DNA of 61,232 nt from Actinomadura sp. CNU-125 (GTDB lineage: Bacteria; Actinomycetota; Actinomycetes; Streptosporangiales; Streptosporangiaceae), in NCBI RefSeq assembly GCF_001942465.1, contig NZ_MKJY01000188.1, forward strand, positions 1 to 61,232, written 5' to 3'. The notes under the pieces are model-generated. The model made no database searches, was not told the origin of the DNA, and was given only the letters and a program-made list of their open reading frames with translations. Made by a program: the position numbers and the translations under genes. Position 1 is the stretch's first letter. Every line of letters begins with the position of its first letter. Positions 49,834 through 59,000 of this stretch are shown here, piece after piece.

Positions 49834-50399
49834 TCAGTCGAACGGGAGCTCGTCCGGGTGGTCGTCGAGGTCGGCGCCTTCGGCGGCGAGGGCGTCCTTG
49901 ACGACGCGGTAGGCGAGGCCGGGCGGGTAGCCCTTGCGGGCGAGCATGCCGACCAGGCGGCGCATCCGCTTGGCGGGGTCGACGCCGCGGGTGGCGGGGA
50001 GGCGGCGGGCGACCAGGGCGCGGGCGGTCTCCTCCTCCCGGGCGGGGTCGAGGGCCCTCGACGGCGTCGTGGACGGTCTCGTCGGCGACGCGCGGCGGCG
50101 GAGCTCCGCGGCGAGGGCGCGCTTGGCGAGGCCCCGGCCGGAGTGGCGGGACTGCACCCACGCCTGGGCGAACGCCTCGTCGTCGATGAGCCCGACGTCG
50201 GTGAACCGGGACAGGACCCGCTCGGCGACGTCGTCCGGTACTTCCTTGCGGCGGAGCGTGTCGGCTAGCTGCGCCCGGGTGCGCGGGGACCCGGTCAGCG
50301 ACCGCAGGCAGATCGCGCGGGCCGGGCCTCCGGGTCGCGCGGCTCGGCGGCCGGACGGGACGGGCCGCGGCCGCCGCCGTCGGGCGGGTCCGCGCTCAT
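49834..50399 (-). CDS. recX: Regulatory protein RecX, three indels
   Basis: RecX binds RecA filaments and limits their extension and coprotease activity. About 188 residues after repair. It is made of repeated three-helix units: RAICLRSLTGSPRTRAQLAD, VGLIDDEAFAQAWVQSRHSG, then RGLAKRALAAELRRRGV, and the final MRRLVGMLARKGYPPGLAYR. Near 50328 one G is missing (start MSADPPDGGGRGPSRPAAEP joins RARAICLRS). Near 50095 one base is missing and near 50055 one extra C restores the frame, so 12 residues (VADETVHDAVEG) are read out of frame in between. It lies 139 bases downstream of recA. Confidence 0.88.
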
Positions 50400-50441
50400 G
50401 CGGGGGCCGCGGGAGCGGCGGCGCCATCGGGGAAGGTCCGC

Positions 50442-50459
50442 GCACCGGCGGGCCGGTGC
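50442..50459 (-). terminator. Hairpin in the recA-recX gap
   Basis: GCACCGG and CCGGTGC around a four-base loop, 80 bases after the recA stop. It could be an attenuator that keeps recX below recA, as a weak terminator does in other bacteria. Confidence 0.5.
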
Positions 50460-50538
50460 CGGGGCAGGCGCCGCCGCTCTACATACGAGATCATCGCCTA
50501 CTCTTCGTCAGGAGTCACCCATATCGTGGGATTCACCG

Positions 50539-51660
50539 TCAGGAATCACCGGCCTTGGCCTTGGCGGTCTTCCTGCCGGACGCCGGCTTGGCGGCGGCGG
50601 TGACGGGCGGGGCGGGGGGCGCCGCGGCGGCGTCCGCCGGCCCGGACCCGGCCTCCTTGTCGACCTTCGGGCCGATGCCCAGCTTCTCCTTGATCCGCTT
50701 CTCGATCCCGTCGGCCATGTCGGGGTTGGCCTTGAGGAAGTTGCGGGCGTTCTCCTTGCCCTGGCCGAGCTGGTCGCCGTCGCAGGTGTACCAGGCACCG
50801 GACTTGCGGACGAACCCGTGCTCGACGCCGAGGTCGATCAGGCCGCCCTCGCGGCTGATGCCCTGGCCGTAGAGCAGGTCGAAGTCGGCGACGCGGAAGG
50901 GCGGGGCCATCTTGTTCTTGACGACCTTGACCCGGACGCGGTTGCCGACGGCCTCGGTGCCGTCCTTGAGGGTCTCGATGCGGCGCACGTCCAGCCGGAC
51001 GGACGCGTAGAACTTCAGCGCCTTGCCGCCGGTCGTCGTCTCCGGGGAGCCGAACATGACGCCGACCTTCTCGCGGAGCTGGTTGATGAAGATGACGGTG
51101 GTCTTGGTCTGGTTGATCGCGCCGGTGAGCTTGCGCAGCGCCTGCGACATCAGGCGGGCCTGGAGGCCGACGTGGCTGTCGCCCATCTCGCCCTCGATCT
51201 CGGCGCGCGGGACGAGCGCGGCGACGGAGTCGATCACGACGGCGTCGACCGCGCCGGACCGGACCAGCATGTCGGTGATCTCCAGCGCCTGCTCGCCGGT
51301 GTCGGGCTGGGAGACCAGCATGGCGTCGATGTCGACGCCGAGCTTCTTCGCGTAATCGGGGTCGAGGGCGTGCTCGGCGTCCACGAACGCGGCGATGCCG
51401 CCCTTCTTCTGGACGCCGGCCACGGCGTGCAGCGCGATCGAGGTCTTGCCGGAGCCCTCCGGCCCGTAGACCTCGACGACGCGGCCGCGGGGCAGGCCGC
51501 CGATGCCGAGCGCGATGTCGAGGGAGATCGCGCCGGTCGGGATGACCTCCACCGGCGCGCGGGCCTCCTCGCCCATCCGCATGACCGAGCCCTTGCCGAA
51601 CTGCCGCTCGATCTGTGCGAGGGCGGTCTCGAGAGCCTTCTCCCTGTCGTTCGCTGCCAT
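50539..51660 (-). CDS. recA: Recombinase RecA
   Basis: A DNA strand-exchange ATPase and SOS coprotease. 373 residues, intact. P-loop GPEGSGKT at residues 66-73, Walker [21 protein letters not shown], loop L2 region [20 protein letters not shown], and a C-terminal domain with an Ala/Lys-rich tail ([10 protein letters not shown]). The ATG has AAGGA eight bases before it. A LexA box lies 139 bases upstream. Downstream is recX and, further, rny; upstream on plus is a DUF4343 gene. Confidence 0.98.
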   Translation of the reverse strand: MAANDREKALETALAQIERQFGKGSVMRMGEEARAPVEVIPTGAISLDIALGIGGLPRGRVVEVYGPEGSGKTSIALHAVAGVQKKGGIAAFVDAEHALDPDYAKKLGVDIDAMLVSQPDTGEQALEITDMLVRSGAVDAVVIDSVAALVPRAEIEGEMGDSHVGLQARLMSQALRKLTGAINQTKTTVIFINQLREKVGVMFGSPETTTGGKALKFYASVRLDVRRIETLKDGTEAVGNRVRVKVVKNKMAPPFRVADFDLLYGQGISREGGLIDLGVEHGFVRKSGAWYTCDGDQLGQGKENARNFLKANPDMADGIEKRIKEKLGIGPKVDKEAGSGPADAAAAPPAPPVTAAAKPASGRKTAKAKAGDS

Positions 51661-51798
51661 GAGATGTCCTTATTCGTCGTGACTGTCGGCTCTCGGGCCG
51701 CTGCTTGCGATGTCGTGGGCGACGTTACGGTGGGCCGCCGACATTTTCGAGCGCCCGGCGCGACTGTGGACAACGGCGCGGGCCGGGACCAGCTTACC

Positions 51799-51810
51799 GA
51801 ACACTCGTTC
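51799..51810. promoter_or_regulatory. LexA (SOS) box of recA
   Basis: CGAACACTCGTTCG contains GAAC-N4-GTTC, the exact actinobacterial/Bacillus-type LexA consensus. It is 139 bases upstream of recA and 95 bases upstream of the divergent DUF4343 gene, so it might influence both. Confidence 0.88.
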
Positions 51811-51904
51811 GATCATCATCCGGTGCGGCGTTTCGGTCGGAATCTCCGTGCGCGTCCGGGCCGCGCCCCCGTACGCTGGCTGCGTCCACGGAGGGGTTCC
51901 CATC

Positions 51905-52776
51905 ATGACGCTGACCGTCCTCTTCTGCGTCGATCCGCTGCACCCCCGGCGCGTTGACCCCCACTTCACCCGCGAGGCCGCGGCCGTGCGGGGACCACTA
52001 CGGCGAGAGTCTCCCTGATCGACCACGACGCCCTGCAGCGCGGCGACGTCGACGGGGCGGTGCGCAAGGTGCCGGACGGCCTGGGGGCGGTCTGGTACCG
52101 GGGGTGGATGCTGGCGGCGGACGAGTACGCGGCGCTGGCGTCCGCGCTGAAGCCGCGCGGGGCGACGCTGCTGACGCACCCGGACGACTACCGGCGCGCG
52201 CACGAGCTGCCGGGCTGGCACGACACGTTCGCCGGGCTGACGCCGCACAGCGTGTGGCGCCCGCTGCCGCCGGGCGGCGATCCGGGCGGGGCGGGCGAGC
52301 TGGCGGAGCTGGCACGTCCGCTGAGCGCGGGTCCGGGCGTCGTCAAGGACTACGTGAAGTCGTGCAAGCACGAGTGGGACGAGGCGTGCTTCGTCCCCGA
52401 CGTGCACAACGCCGCCCGCCTGCGCGACGTCGCCGCGAAGATGATCGCCCTGCGCGGCGACTTCCTCGCGGGCGGCCTGGTCGTGCGCGAGTTCGAGGAG
52501 TACGTCGGCGCGGGCGAGGCCCGCGTCTGGTGGGTGGACGGCGAGCCGGTCCTGGTGGGTCCGCATCCCGACAGCCCGGACGTCGAGCCCGTCCCGGACG
52601 TGACCGACGTGGCGCCCGCCGTCCGGTCGCTCGGCTGCCGGTTCATCACCACCGATCTGGCGCGCCGCTCGGACGGCCGGTGGCGCGTGGTCGAGGTCGG
52701 CGACGGCCAGGTCAGCGACCTGCCCTCGTCGGTGGACGCGATGGACCTGTTCGCGCACCTGCCGGTGCCCGACTGA
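51905..52776 (+). CDS. ATP-grasp domain protein (DUF4343-like), one frameshift
   Basis: About 290 residues after repair. The start MTLTVLFCVDPLHPRRVDPH gives a Rossmann-like first strand; the rest includes GAVWYRGWMLAADEYAALA, VVKDYVKSCKHEWDEACFVP (lysine likely for ATP) and the end FITTDLARRSDGRWRVVEVG DGQ, the catalytic acidic strand typical of this family. One G is missing near 51991 (CGGGGGACC expected). DUF4343 members are predicted ligases with unknown substrates. It is divergent from recA and may share the LexA box. It is followed by a second ATP-grasp-type enzyme gene pair. Confidence 0.82.
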
Positions 52777-52908
52777 CCGAGGGGCGCGGCACTCGGCGGC
52801 CGTTCGGTCGGAAAACCGCGGCTTTGGCGTGTTCCAGGGGGAACCCGGCTCCGTTTCGTCGCGTCTCATCTCTTTGAAACCTCCATCACGCCGAAGGGAT
52901 GTGCTCTC

Positions 52909-53259
52909 ATGCCCCCACAGGAGCCCGCCCGCCGGCTCAGGTCCCGGGCCGTGAAGGTCGGGATGGTGAGCGCGCTGTCGGTGACGCTGGTCGCCTGCGG
53001 TTCGAAGTCGACGGTCGCCCGCTGCGTCGACCGGGACGACGCCGGCGGACGCAAAGTGGTGTCCGACTACAAGTGCGACCGGGACGACATCGACGACGGC
53101 GGCTCGTACGGCCAGTACTACTGGTACTACGGCGGCAGCGTCCGCAACGGTTACGTGTCGGGCGGCTCGTCGAGCCGTCCGAAGGGCACGATCAAGTCCC
53201 GGAGCGGGACGACGCTGAGCCGGGGCGGGTTCGGCGGCCGCGGCGGGGGCGGGAGCTGA
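52909..53259 (+). CDS. Small putative lipoprotein, YgiB-like position
   Basis: A 116-residue protein with a signal peptide and lipobox LVAC (C30). The mature part has CVDRDDAGGRKVVSDYKCDR and a Tyr-rich stretch YGQYYWYYGG, then a Ser/Gly/Arg tail. It lies immediately before a glutathionylspermidine-synthase-like gene and its stop overlaps that start, mirroring ygiB-ygiC of enterobacteria. I assign YgiB-like by context and composition, not by clear homology. Confidence 0.65.
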   Translation: MPPQEPARRLRSRAVKVGMVSALSVTLVACGSKSTVARCVDRDDAGGRKVVSDYKCDRDDIDDGGSYGQYYWYYGGSVRNGYVSGGSSSRPKGTIKSRSGTTLSRGGFGGRGGGGS

Positions 53260-54467
53260 TGCGCCGCGAGCGTTCGACGCCGCGCAACGGGTGGGCCGAT
53301 CTGGTCGAGTCGCACGGGCTGGCGTTCCACCGGACCGCGCATCCCGAGCACCTGAGCCGCCCCTACTGGGACGAGTCGGTGCACTACGTGTTCGATATGG
53401 ACGAGGTCCTCGAACTGGAGCGGGTCGTCGAGGAACTGCACGACATGTGCCTGCAGGTGGTGGAGCACGTGGTGTCCACGGGCCGGTACCACGCGCTGGG
53501 CATCCCCGAGTGGGTCGCGCCGCTGATCGAGGAGTCGTGGCGGCGCGGCGACCCGCACCTGTACGGGCGGTTCGACCTGCGGTACGACGGCGAGGGCCCG
53601 GCGAAGCTGCTGGAGTACAACGCCGACACCCCCACCGCGCTGGTCGAGAGTTCGGTCGTCCAGTGGTTCTGGTTGCAGGACGTCTATCCGGACGACGACC
53701 AGTGGAACTCGATCCACGAACGGCTGGTCGAGCGCTGGAAGGAGATCGTCCCCCGGCTGGACGGGGACTCGGCGCACTTCGCGTGGACGACGGACGACGA
53801 GAGCGGCGAGGAGGTCATGACGATCGCCTACATGCAGGAGACCGCCGCGGAGGCGGGGCTTGCGGGCACGGCGATCGCCATGGAGGACGTCGGCTGGGAC
53901 GCGGCGCGGCGCCGGTTCGTCGATCTGGACGAACAGGAGATCCGGACGCTCTGCAAGCTGTACCCGTGGGAGTGGATCGTCGCGGAGCCGTTCGGCCGCA
54001 ACATCCGGTTCGGGTCCACGTCGTGGATCGAGCCCATCTGGAAGATGGTGCTGTCGAACAAGGCGCTGCTGGTGCTGTTGTGGGAGCTCTTCCCGGATCA
54101 CCCGAACCTGCTGCCCACCTACCTGAACACGCCGTCGGGCCTGACGTCGTACGTGCAGAAGCCGCTGCTGGGCCGGGAGGGCGCAAGCATGCGGATCGTG
54201 ACCCCGGACGGCGGCGAGCAGCGCACCCAGGGCGAGTACGGCGCGGAGGGGTTCGTCTTCCAGGAGTTCTGCGGCCTGCCGGACTTCGACGGCCAGCGTC
54301 CGGTGCTGGGCGCCTGGGTCGTGCACGACGGCGCGGCCGGGATCGGCATCCGGGAGACGGCGGGGCTGGTCACCGACGACACGTCGTCGTTCGTCCCGCA
54401 CCGGGTCGTCGGGCGGGCGCCGAAGACGTCCCTGGTGAAGGAGCGGACGTCCCTACTGAAGTCGTGA
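53259..54467 (+). CDS. Glutathionylspermidine synthase family protein (YgiC-like)
   Basis: A 402-residue ATP-grasp amide ligase-like protein, intact. Family blocks: YWDESVHYVFDMDEVLELER, GRFDLRYDGEGPAKLLEYN followed by ADTPTALVESSVVQW, WIVAEPFGRNIRF, and the end VFQEFCGLPDFDGQRPVLGA with WVVHDGAAGIGIRE. In trypanosomes this fold joins glutathione and spermidine, but actinobacteria lack glutathione, and YgiC-like proteins lack the amidase half. The substrate is unknown, probably a peptide or amine. Coupled to the lipoprotein gene by a one-base overlap; 15-base tail overlap with DUF3046. Confidence 0.88.
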   Translation: MRRERSTPRNGWADLVESHGLAFHRTAHPEHLSRPYWDESVHYVFDMDEVLELERVVEELHDMCLQVVEHVVSTGRYHALGIPEWVAPLIEESWRRGDPHLYGRFDLRYDGEGPAKLLEYNADTPTALVESSVVQWFWLQDVYPDDDQWNSIHERLVERWKEIVPRLDGDSAHFAWTTDDESGEEVMTIAYMQETAAEAGLAGTAIAMEDVGWDAARRRFVDLDEQEIRTLCKLYPWEWIVAEPFGRNIRFGSTSWIEPIWKMVLSNKALLVLLWELFPDHPNLLPTYLNTPSGLTSYVQKPLLGREGASMRIVTPDGGEQRTQGEYGAEGFVFQEFCGLPDFDGQRPVLGAWVVHDGAAGIGIRETAGLVTDDTSSFVPHRVVGRAPKTSLVKERTSLLKS

Positions 54468-54647
54468 GGGGACGTCGAAGCTGGCCACGACGGCCCGCCA
54501 GACCTTCTTGGCGGATTCGCCGTCGGCGAGGGCCTGCTCGATGGTGCGGCCGCCGAGCTCGGCGAGGACCTGGTCCTTGGCCACGCTCTCGGCGTAGCCC
54601 TTGCCGAACTGTTCGTTCATCCGTTCCCAGAACACCGTGAGCCGCAC
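54453..54647 (-). CDS. DUF3046 family small protein
   Basis: 64 residues, VRLTVFWERMNEQFGKGYAE ... WRAVVASFDVPSRL. This is the typical DUF3046 protein, a short helical actinobacterial protein commonly found next to recA; function unknown. The GTG start fits the family (RLTVFWERM); a three-residue longer start is possible. It lies ten bases after the esterase stop on the same strand and may be co-transcribed with it. Confidence 0.88.
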   Translation of the reverse strand: MRLTVFWERMNEQFGKGYAESVAKDQVLAELGGRTIEQALADGESAKKVWRAVVASFDVPSRLQ

Positions 54648-54657
54648 GCCACCCACG

Positions 54658-55956
54658 CTATCCGACGGCGTCGTCCTTCGAGGACCCGTCCGGCGACTCG
54701 GTGATCTCGGCGGGGACGGCCGGCGCGGCGCCCTCGCGGTGCCGCCGGTGCCGCCGGTGCAGCCCCGTGAGGTAGCGCTCGACCCCTTCGACGACGCGGG
54801 CGGTGCGGTAGGAGGGGAACACGTCGAAGCCGTGCTGGCCGCCCTTCATCTCGGCGTACAGGACGGGCGCGCGCGACGTCGCGCGGAGCCGTTCGACGAA
54901 CCGGCGGGCCTCGGGGGCGGGGATGAGCGAGTCGTGGCCGCCGTGGACGACGAGGAACGGCGGCGCGTCCTCGTGCACGTGCGTGACCGGTGACGCCTTC
55001 GCGTACGCGTCGCGGTTCTCGGCGAACGGCAGTTTGACGACCATCCGTTCCATGATGCGGGTGGAGCCGAAGGGGACGGGCCAGGGGCCGGGCTCGCAGA
55101 AGTCGTACACGCCGTAGAACGGGACGGCGCCCTGCACGGACGTGTCGGCGTCCTCGAAGCCGGGTTGGAAGTCGGGGTCGTTCGCGGTGAGCGCGACCAT
55201 CGCGGTGAGGTGTCCCCCAGCGGATCCACCGGTGACGCAGAGGAAGTTTGGGTCGGCGCCGTACTCCTCTGCGTGCTCGTGGTACCAGGCGAGGAAGCGT
55301 TTCAGGTCGACGAGGTGGTCGGGCCAGGTGGCGCGGGGGCTGAGCCGGTAGTTGACGTTGAAGCCCACCCAGCCTTGGAGCGCCATGTGGTTGAGCAGGG
55401 GCAGACCTTGTTCGCGCTTGTCGCCGATGATCCATGCTCCGCCGTGGATCTGCATCAGCCCTGGGCGCAGCCCTTCCCCGGTGGGGTCGGCGGACGGCCG
55501 GTACACGTCGAGTTTGAGGCGCAACCGTCCGTCCTCATGGAACACGACGTCGCGGTCCACGCGCACGCCTCTGCGCGGGATCAGGCACAGCGGCGGGACG
55601 ACGAGGTGGGAGCGCGGGTAGCGGGGCGCGTTCCGCGGGTCCAGGTCGAGGGGGATGCCGCACTCCCGCAGGGTGACGACGGTCCGGCGGGACGCGACGA
55701 TCGTCGCCGCGATGCCCGCCGCTCCCGCGATGCCGAGGGCGAGGCCCGTCCGGCCGGCCCAGCCGTCCAGGCCCCCGTTCCACGCGAGGAGGACGAGCGC
55801 CGCGATCTCCGTGACGAGGAGATGCGGGGCCAGTTCGATCGACCACCAGCCCGCGAAGAAACTCGGCACCAGCAGCAGGGGGTGCTTGCTGGGCCGATGG
55901 GCGTTGACGGCGAGCAGGACGAACAGGATCCCGAGGGCGAGGAGGGCGTAGGTCAT
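54658..55956 (-). CDS. Membrane-anchored alpha/beta-hydrolase (lipase/esterase)
   Basis: A 432-residue protein. Three or so N-terminal membrane helices cover residues 1-85, and a hormone-sensitive-lipase-like hydrolase follows. Oxyanion motif HGGAW, nucleophile in VTGGSAGGH, catalytic Asp/His in VVHGGHDSLIPAPEA and KGGQHGFDVFPS. The C-terminal tail is basic (HRRHRRH) then acidic. It resembles mycobacterial LipO/LipN-type esterases. The substrate is unknown, likely short acyl esters or lipids. The ATG has GGGAGC upstream. Divergent from lhr with a palindrome between them. Confidence 0.88.
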   Translation of the reverse strand: MTYALLALGILFVLLAVNAHRPSKHPLLLVPSFFAGWWSIELAPHLLVTEIAALVLLAWNGGLDGWAGRTGLALGIAGAAGIAATIVASRRTVVTLRECGIPLDLDPRNAPRYPRSHLVVPPLCLIPRRGVRVDRDVVFHEDGRLRLKLDVYRPSADPTGEGLRPGLMQIHGGAWIIGDKREQGLPLLNHMALQGWVGFNVNYRLSPRATWPDHLVDLKRFLAWYHEHAEEYGADPNFLCVTGGSAGGHLTAMVALTANDPDFQPGFEDADTSVQGAVPFYGVYDFCEPGPWPVPFGSTRIMERMVVKLPFAENRDAYAKASPVTHVHEDAPPFLVVHGGHDSLIPAPEARRFVERLRATSRAPVLYAEMKGGQHGFDVFPSYRTARVVEGVERYLTGLHRRHRRHREGAAPAVPAEITESPDGSSKDDAVG

Positions 55957-55992
55957 GGCTGCTCCCAGTGGACGGTCGCCGCCCACACTGCC

Positions 55993-56013
55993 CTTACAAG
56001 CGCTTGCTTACAA
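55993..56013. promoter_or_regulatory. Candidate operator between esterase and lhr
   Basis: CTTACAAG then CGCTTG then CTTACAA: the ten-base palindrome CAAGCGCTTG (55997-56006) is flanked by direct copies of CTTACAA. It is AT-rich relative to its surroundings and lies 40 bases from the esterase start. TetR-type regulators of esterases use similar dyads; none is encoded nearby. Confidence 0.45.
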
Positions 56014-56068
56014 TGTGACGCGCACCACCTCCGCGCTTTCTGTCGGACCCGCGAGGCAAGATGGCGCC

Positions 56069-59000
56069 ATGGGCGGTGACGTGCTCGAACGCTTTTCCCC
56101 GGCGACCCGCGAGTGGTTCACGGGGGCGTTCGCCGCGCCCACGGCCGCCCAGTCCGGCGCCTGGGACTCCATCTCCGGCGGCGACAACACGCTCGTCGTG
56201 GCGCCGACCGGGTCCGGCAAGACGCTCGCCGCGTTCCTGTGGTCGCTCGACCGGCTCGCCGCGGGCCCGCCGCCCGACGCGGATCCGCTGCGCCGGTGCC
56301 GCGTGCTGTACGTGTCGCCGCTGAAGGCCCTGGCCGTGGACGTCGAGCGCAACCTGCGGGCCCCGCTGACCGGCATCCGGCACGCCGCCCGCCGCCTCGG
56401 CCTCCCGGAACCGGACGTCCGGGTCGGGACGCGGTCGGGCGACACCCCGGCCGACGAGCGGCGGCGGCTGGCCGCCAAGCCGCCCGACATCCTGATCACC
56501 ACCCCCGAGTCGCTGTTCCTGCTGCTCACCTCGCAGGCCCGCGAGTCGCTGCGCGGCGTCGAGACGGTGATCGTCGACGAGGTGCACGCGGTGGCGGGCA
56601 CCAAGCGCGGCGCGCACCTGGCGCTGTCGCTGGAACGGCTGGACGCCCTGCTGGAGCGGCCCGCGCAGCGGATCGGGCTGTCGGCGACGGTCCGCCCGGC
56701 GGACGAGATCGCGGCGTTCCTCGGCGGCCCGCGGTCCGCGCGGGTCGTGCAGCCGCCGTCCGACAAGGTCTTCGACCTCGACATCGTCGTCCCCGTCGAG
56801 GACATGGGCGAGGTCGGTCAGTTCGTGGACGATTCGGGCGCCGCCGACCCGCGGCAGCGCAGCATCTGGCCGCACGTCGAGGACCGCCTCCTCGATCTGA
56901 TCGAGGCGCACCGCTCGACGCTGGTGTTCGCGAACTCGCGGCGGCTCGCCGAGCGGCTCTGCGGCCGGCTGAACGAGCTGGCCTACGAGCGCGCGACCGG
57001 TGAGGCACTGCCCGAGAACCACTCCCCCGCCGAGGCGATGGCGCAGGCCGGGGCCGCGAAGGGCGCCCCCGGGGAGATCCCCCCGCGCCCACCACGGGTC
57101 GGTGTCCAAGGAGGAGCGGGCCGCGATCGAGAACGCGCTCAAGGAGGGGCGGCTGCCCGCGGTCGTGGCGACGTCCAGCCTGGAGCTGGGCATCGACATG
57201 GGCTCGGTCGACCTGGTCGTGCAGGTGGAGTCGCCGCCGTCGGTGGCGAACGGGCTGCAGCGCGTCGGGCGGGCGGGGCACCGGGTCGGGGCGGTGTCCA
57301 AGGGCGTGATCTTCCCGAAGTACCGGGGCGACCTCGTGCAGACGGCGGTGGTGGCCGAGCGGATGCGCGGCGGCGAGATCGAGGAGCTGCGCTACCCCCG
57401 CAACCCCCTGGACGTCCTCGCGCAGCAGATCATCGCGATGACGGCGATGGACGAGTGGCCGGTCGACGATCTGGAGTCGCTGGTCAAGCGCGCCGCCCCG
57501 TACGCGACCCTGCCGCGCTCGGCGCTGGAGGCGACGCTCGACATGCTCGCGGGCCGCTACCCGGGCGACGAGTTCGGCGAGCTGCGGCCCCGCCTGGTCT
57601 GGGACCGGGTGAACGGCACGCTCAACGCCCGTCCGGGCGCGCAGCGGATCGCGGTGACCAGCGGCGGGACGATCCCCGACCGCGGCCTGTTCGGCGTGTT
57701 CCTCGTCGGCGAGAAGTCGTCGCGGGTGGGCGAGCTGGACGAGGAGATGGTCTACGAGTCGCGGGTCGGCGACGTGTTCGTGCTCGGCGCGAGCTCGTGG
57801 CGCATCGAGGACATCACGCCCGACCGCGTCCTGGTGTCGCCCGCGCCGGGGCAGCCGGGCAAGCTCCCGTTCTGGCACGGCGACGCGCTCGGCCGCCCGG
57901 CCGAGCTGGGCCGCGCGCTCGGCTCGTTCACCCGGGAGCTGTCCGGGCTGGCCGAGGACGACGCGCTCGGGCGGGTCTCGACGGCCGGGCTGGACGGGCT
58001 CGCCGCGGCGAACCTCGTGTCGTACCTGGCGGAGCAGCGCGAGTCGACCGGGCACGTCCCCGACGACCGGACGATGGTCGTGGAGCGGTTCCGCGACGAG
58101 CTGGGCGACTGGCGGATGGTGGTGCACTCGCCGCTGGGCGCGCGCGTCCACGCGCCGTGGGCGCTGGCCATCGCGGGCCGGCTGCGCGAACGGTACGGGG
58201 TGGACGCGCAGGCCATGCACGCCGACGACGGCATCGTCATCCGCGTCCCCGACATGGAGGACCCGCCCGGCCTGGACGTCACGGTGTTCGACCCCGACGA
58301 CGTCGAGCGGATCGTCGTCGACGAGCTGGGCGGGTCGGCGCTGTTCGCGGCCCGGTTCCGGGAGTGCGCGGCGCGCTCGCTGCTGCTGCCCCGCAACCGG
58401 CCGGGCAAGCGGATGCCGCTGTGGCAGCAGCGGCAGCGGGCGGCGCAGCTGCTGTCGGTCGCGAGCAAGTACCCGTCGTTCCCGATCGTGCTGGAGACGA
58501 TGCGCGAGTGCCTGCAGGACGTGTTCGACGTCCCCGGGTTCGTCCAGCTCATGCGGGACGTGTCGGGGCGGCGCGTCCGGCTCGTCGAGGTCGAGACGCC
58601 GCAGCCGTCCCCCTATGCCCGCTCCCTGCTGTTCCACTACGTCGGCGCGTTCATGTACGAGGGCGACTCGCCGCTCGCGGAGCGCCGCGCGCAGGCCCTC
58701 GCGCTCGACACCTCGCTGCTGGCGGAGCTGCTCGGCCAGGCCGACCTGCGGGAGCTGCTCGACCCGGAGGTCGTCGCCGACACCGAACGCGAACTGCAGC
58801 GGCTCGCCGCCGACCGCCGCGTCCGCGACCTGGAGGGCGCCGCCGACCTGCTGCGCGCCCTCGGCCCGCTGACGACGGCCGAGGTCGCGCGGCGGTCTTC
58901 CGAGGAGGGTTCGGCGCACTGGCTCGCCGAGCTGGAGGCGTCCCGGCGGGCGATCCGGGTGCGGATCGCGGGCGCCGAGCACTGGGCCGCGATCGAGGAC

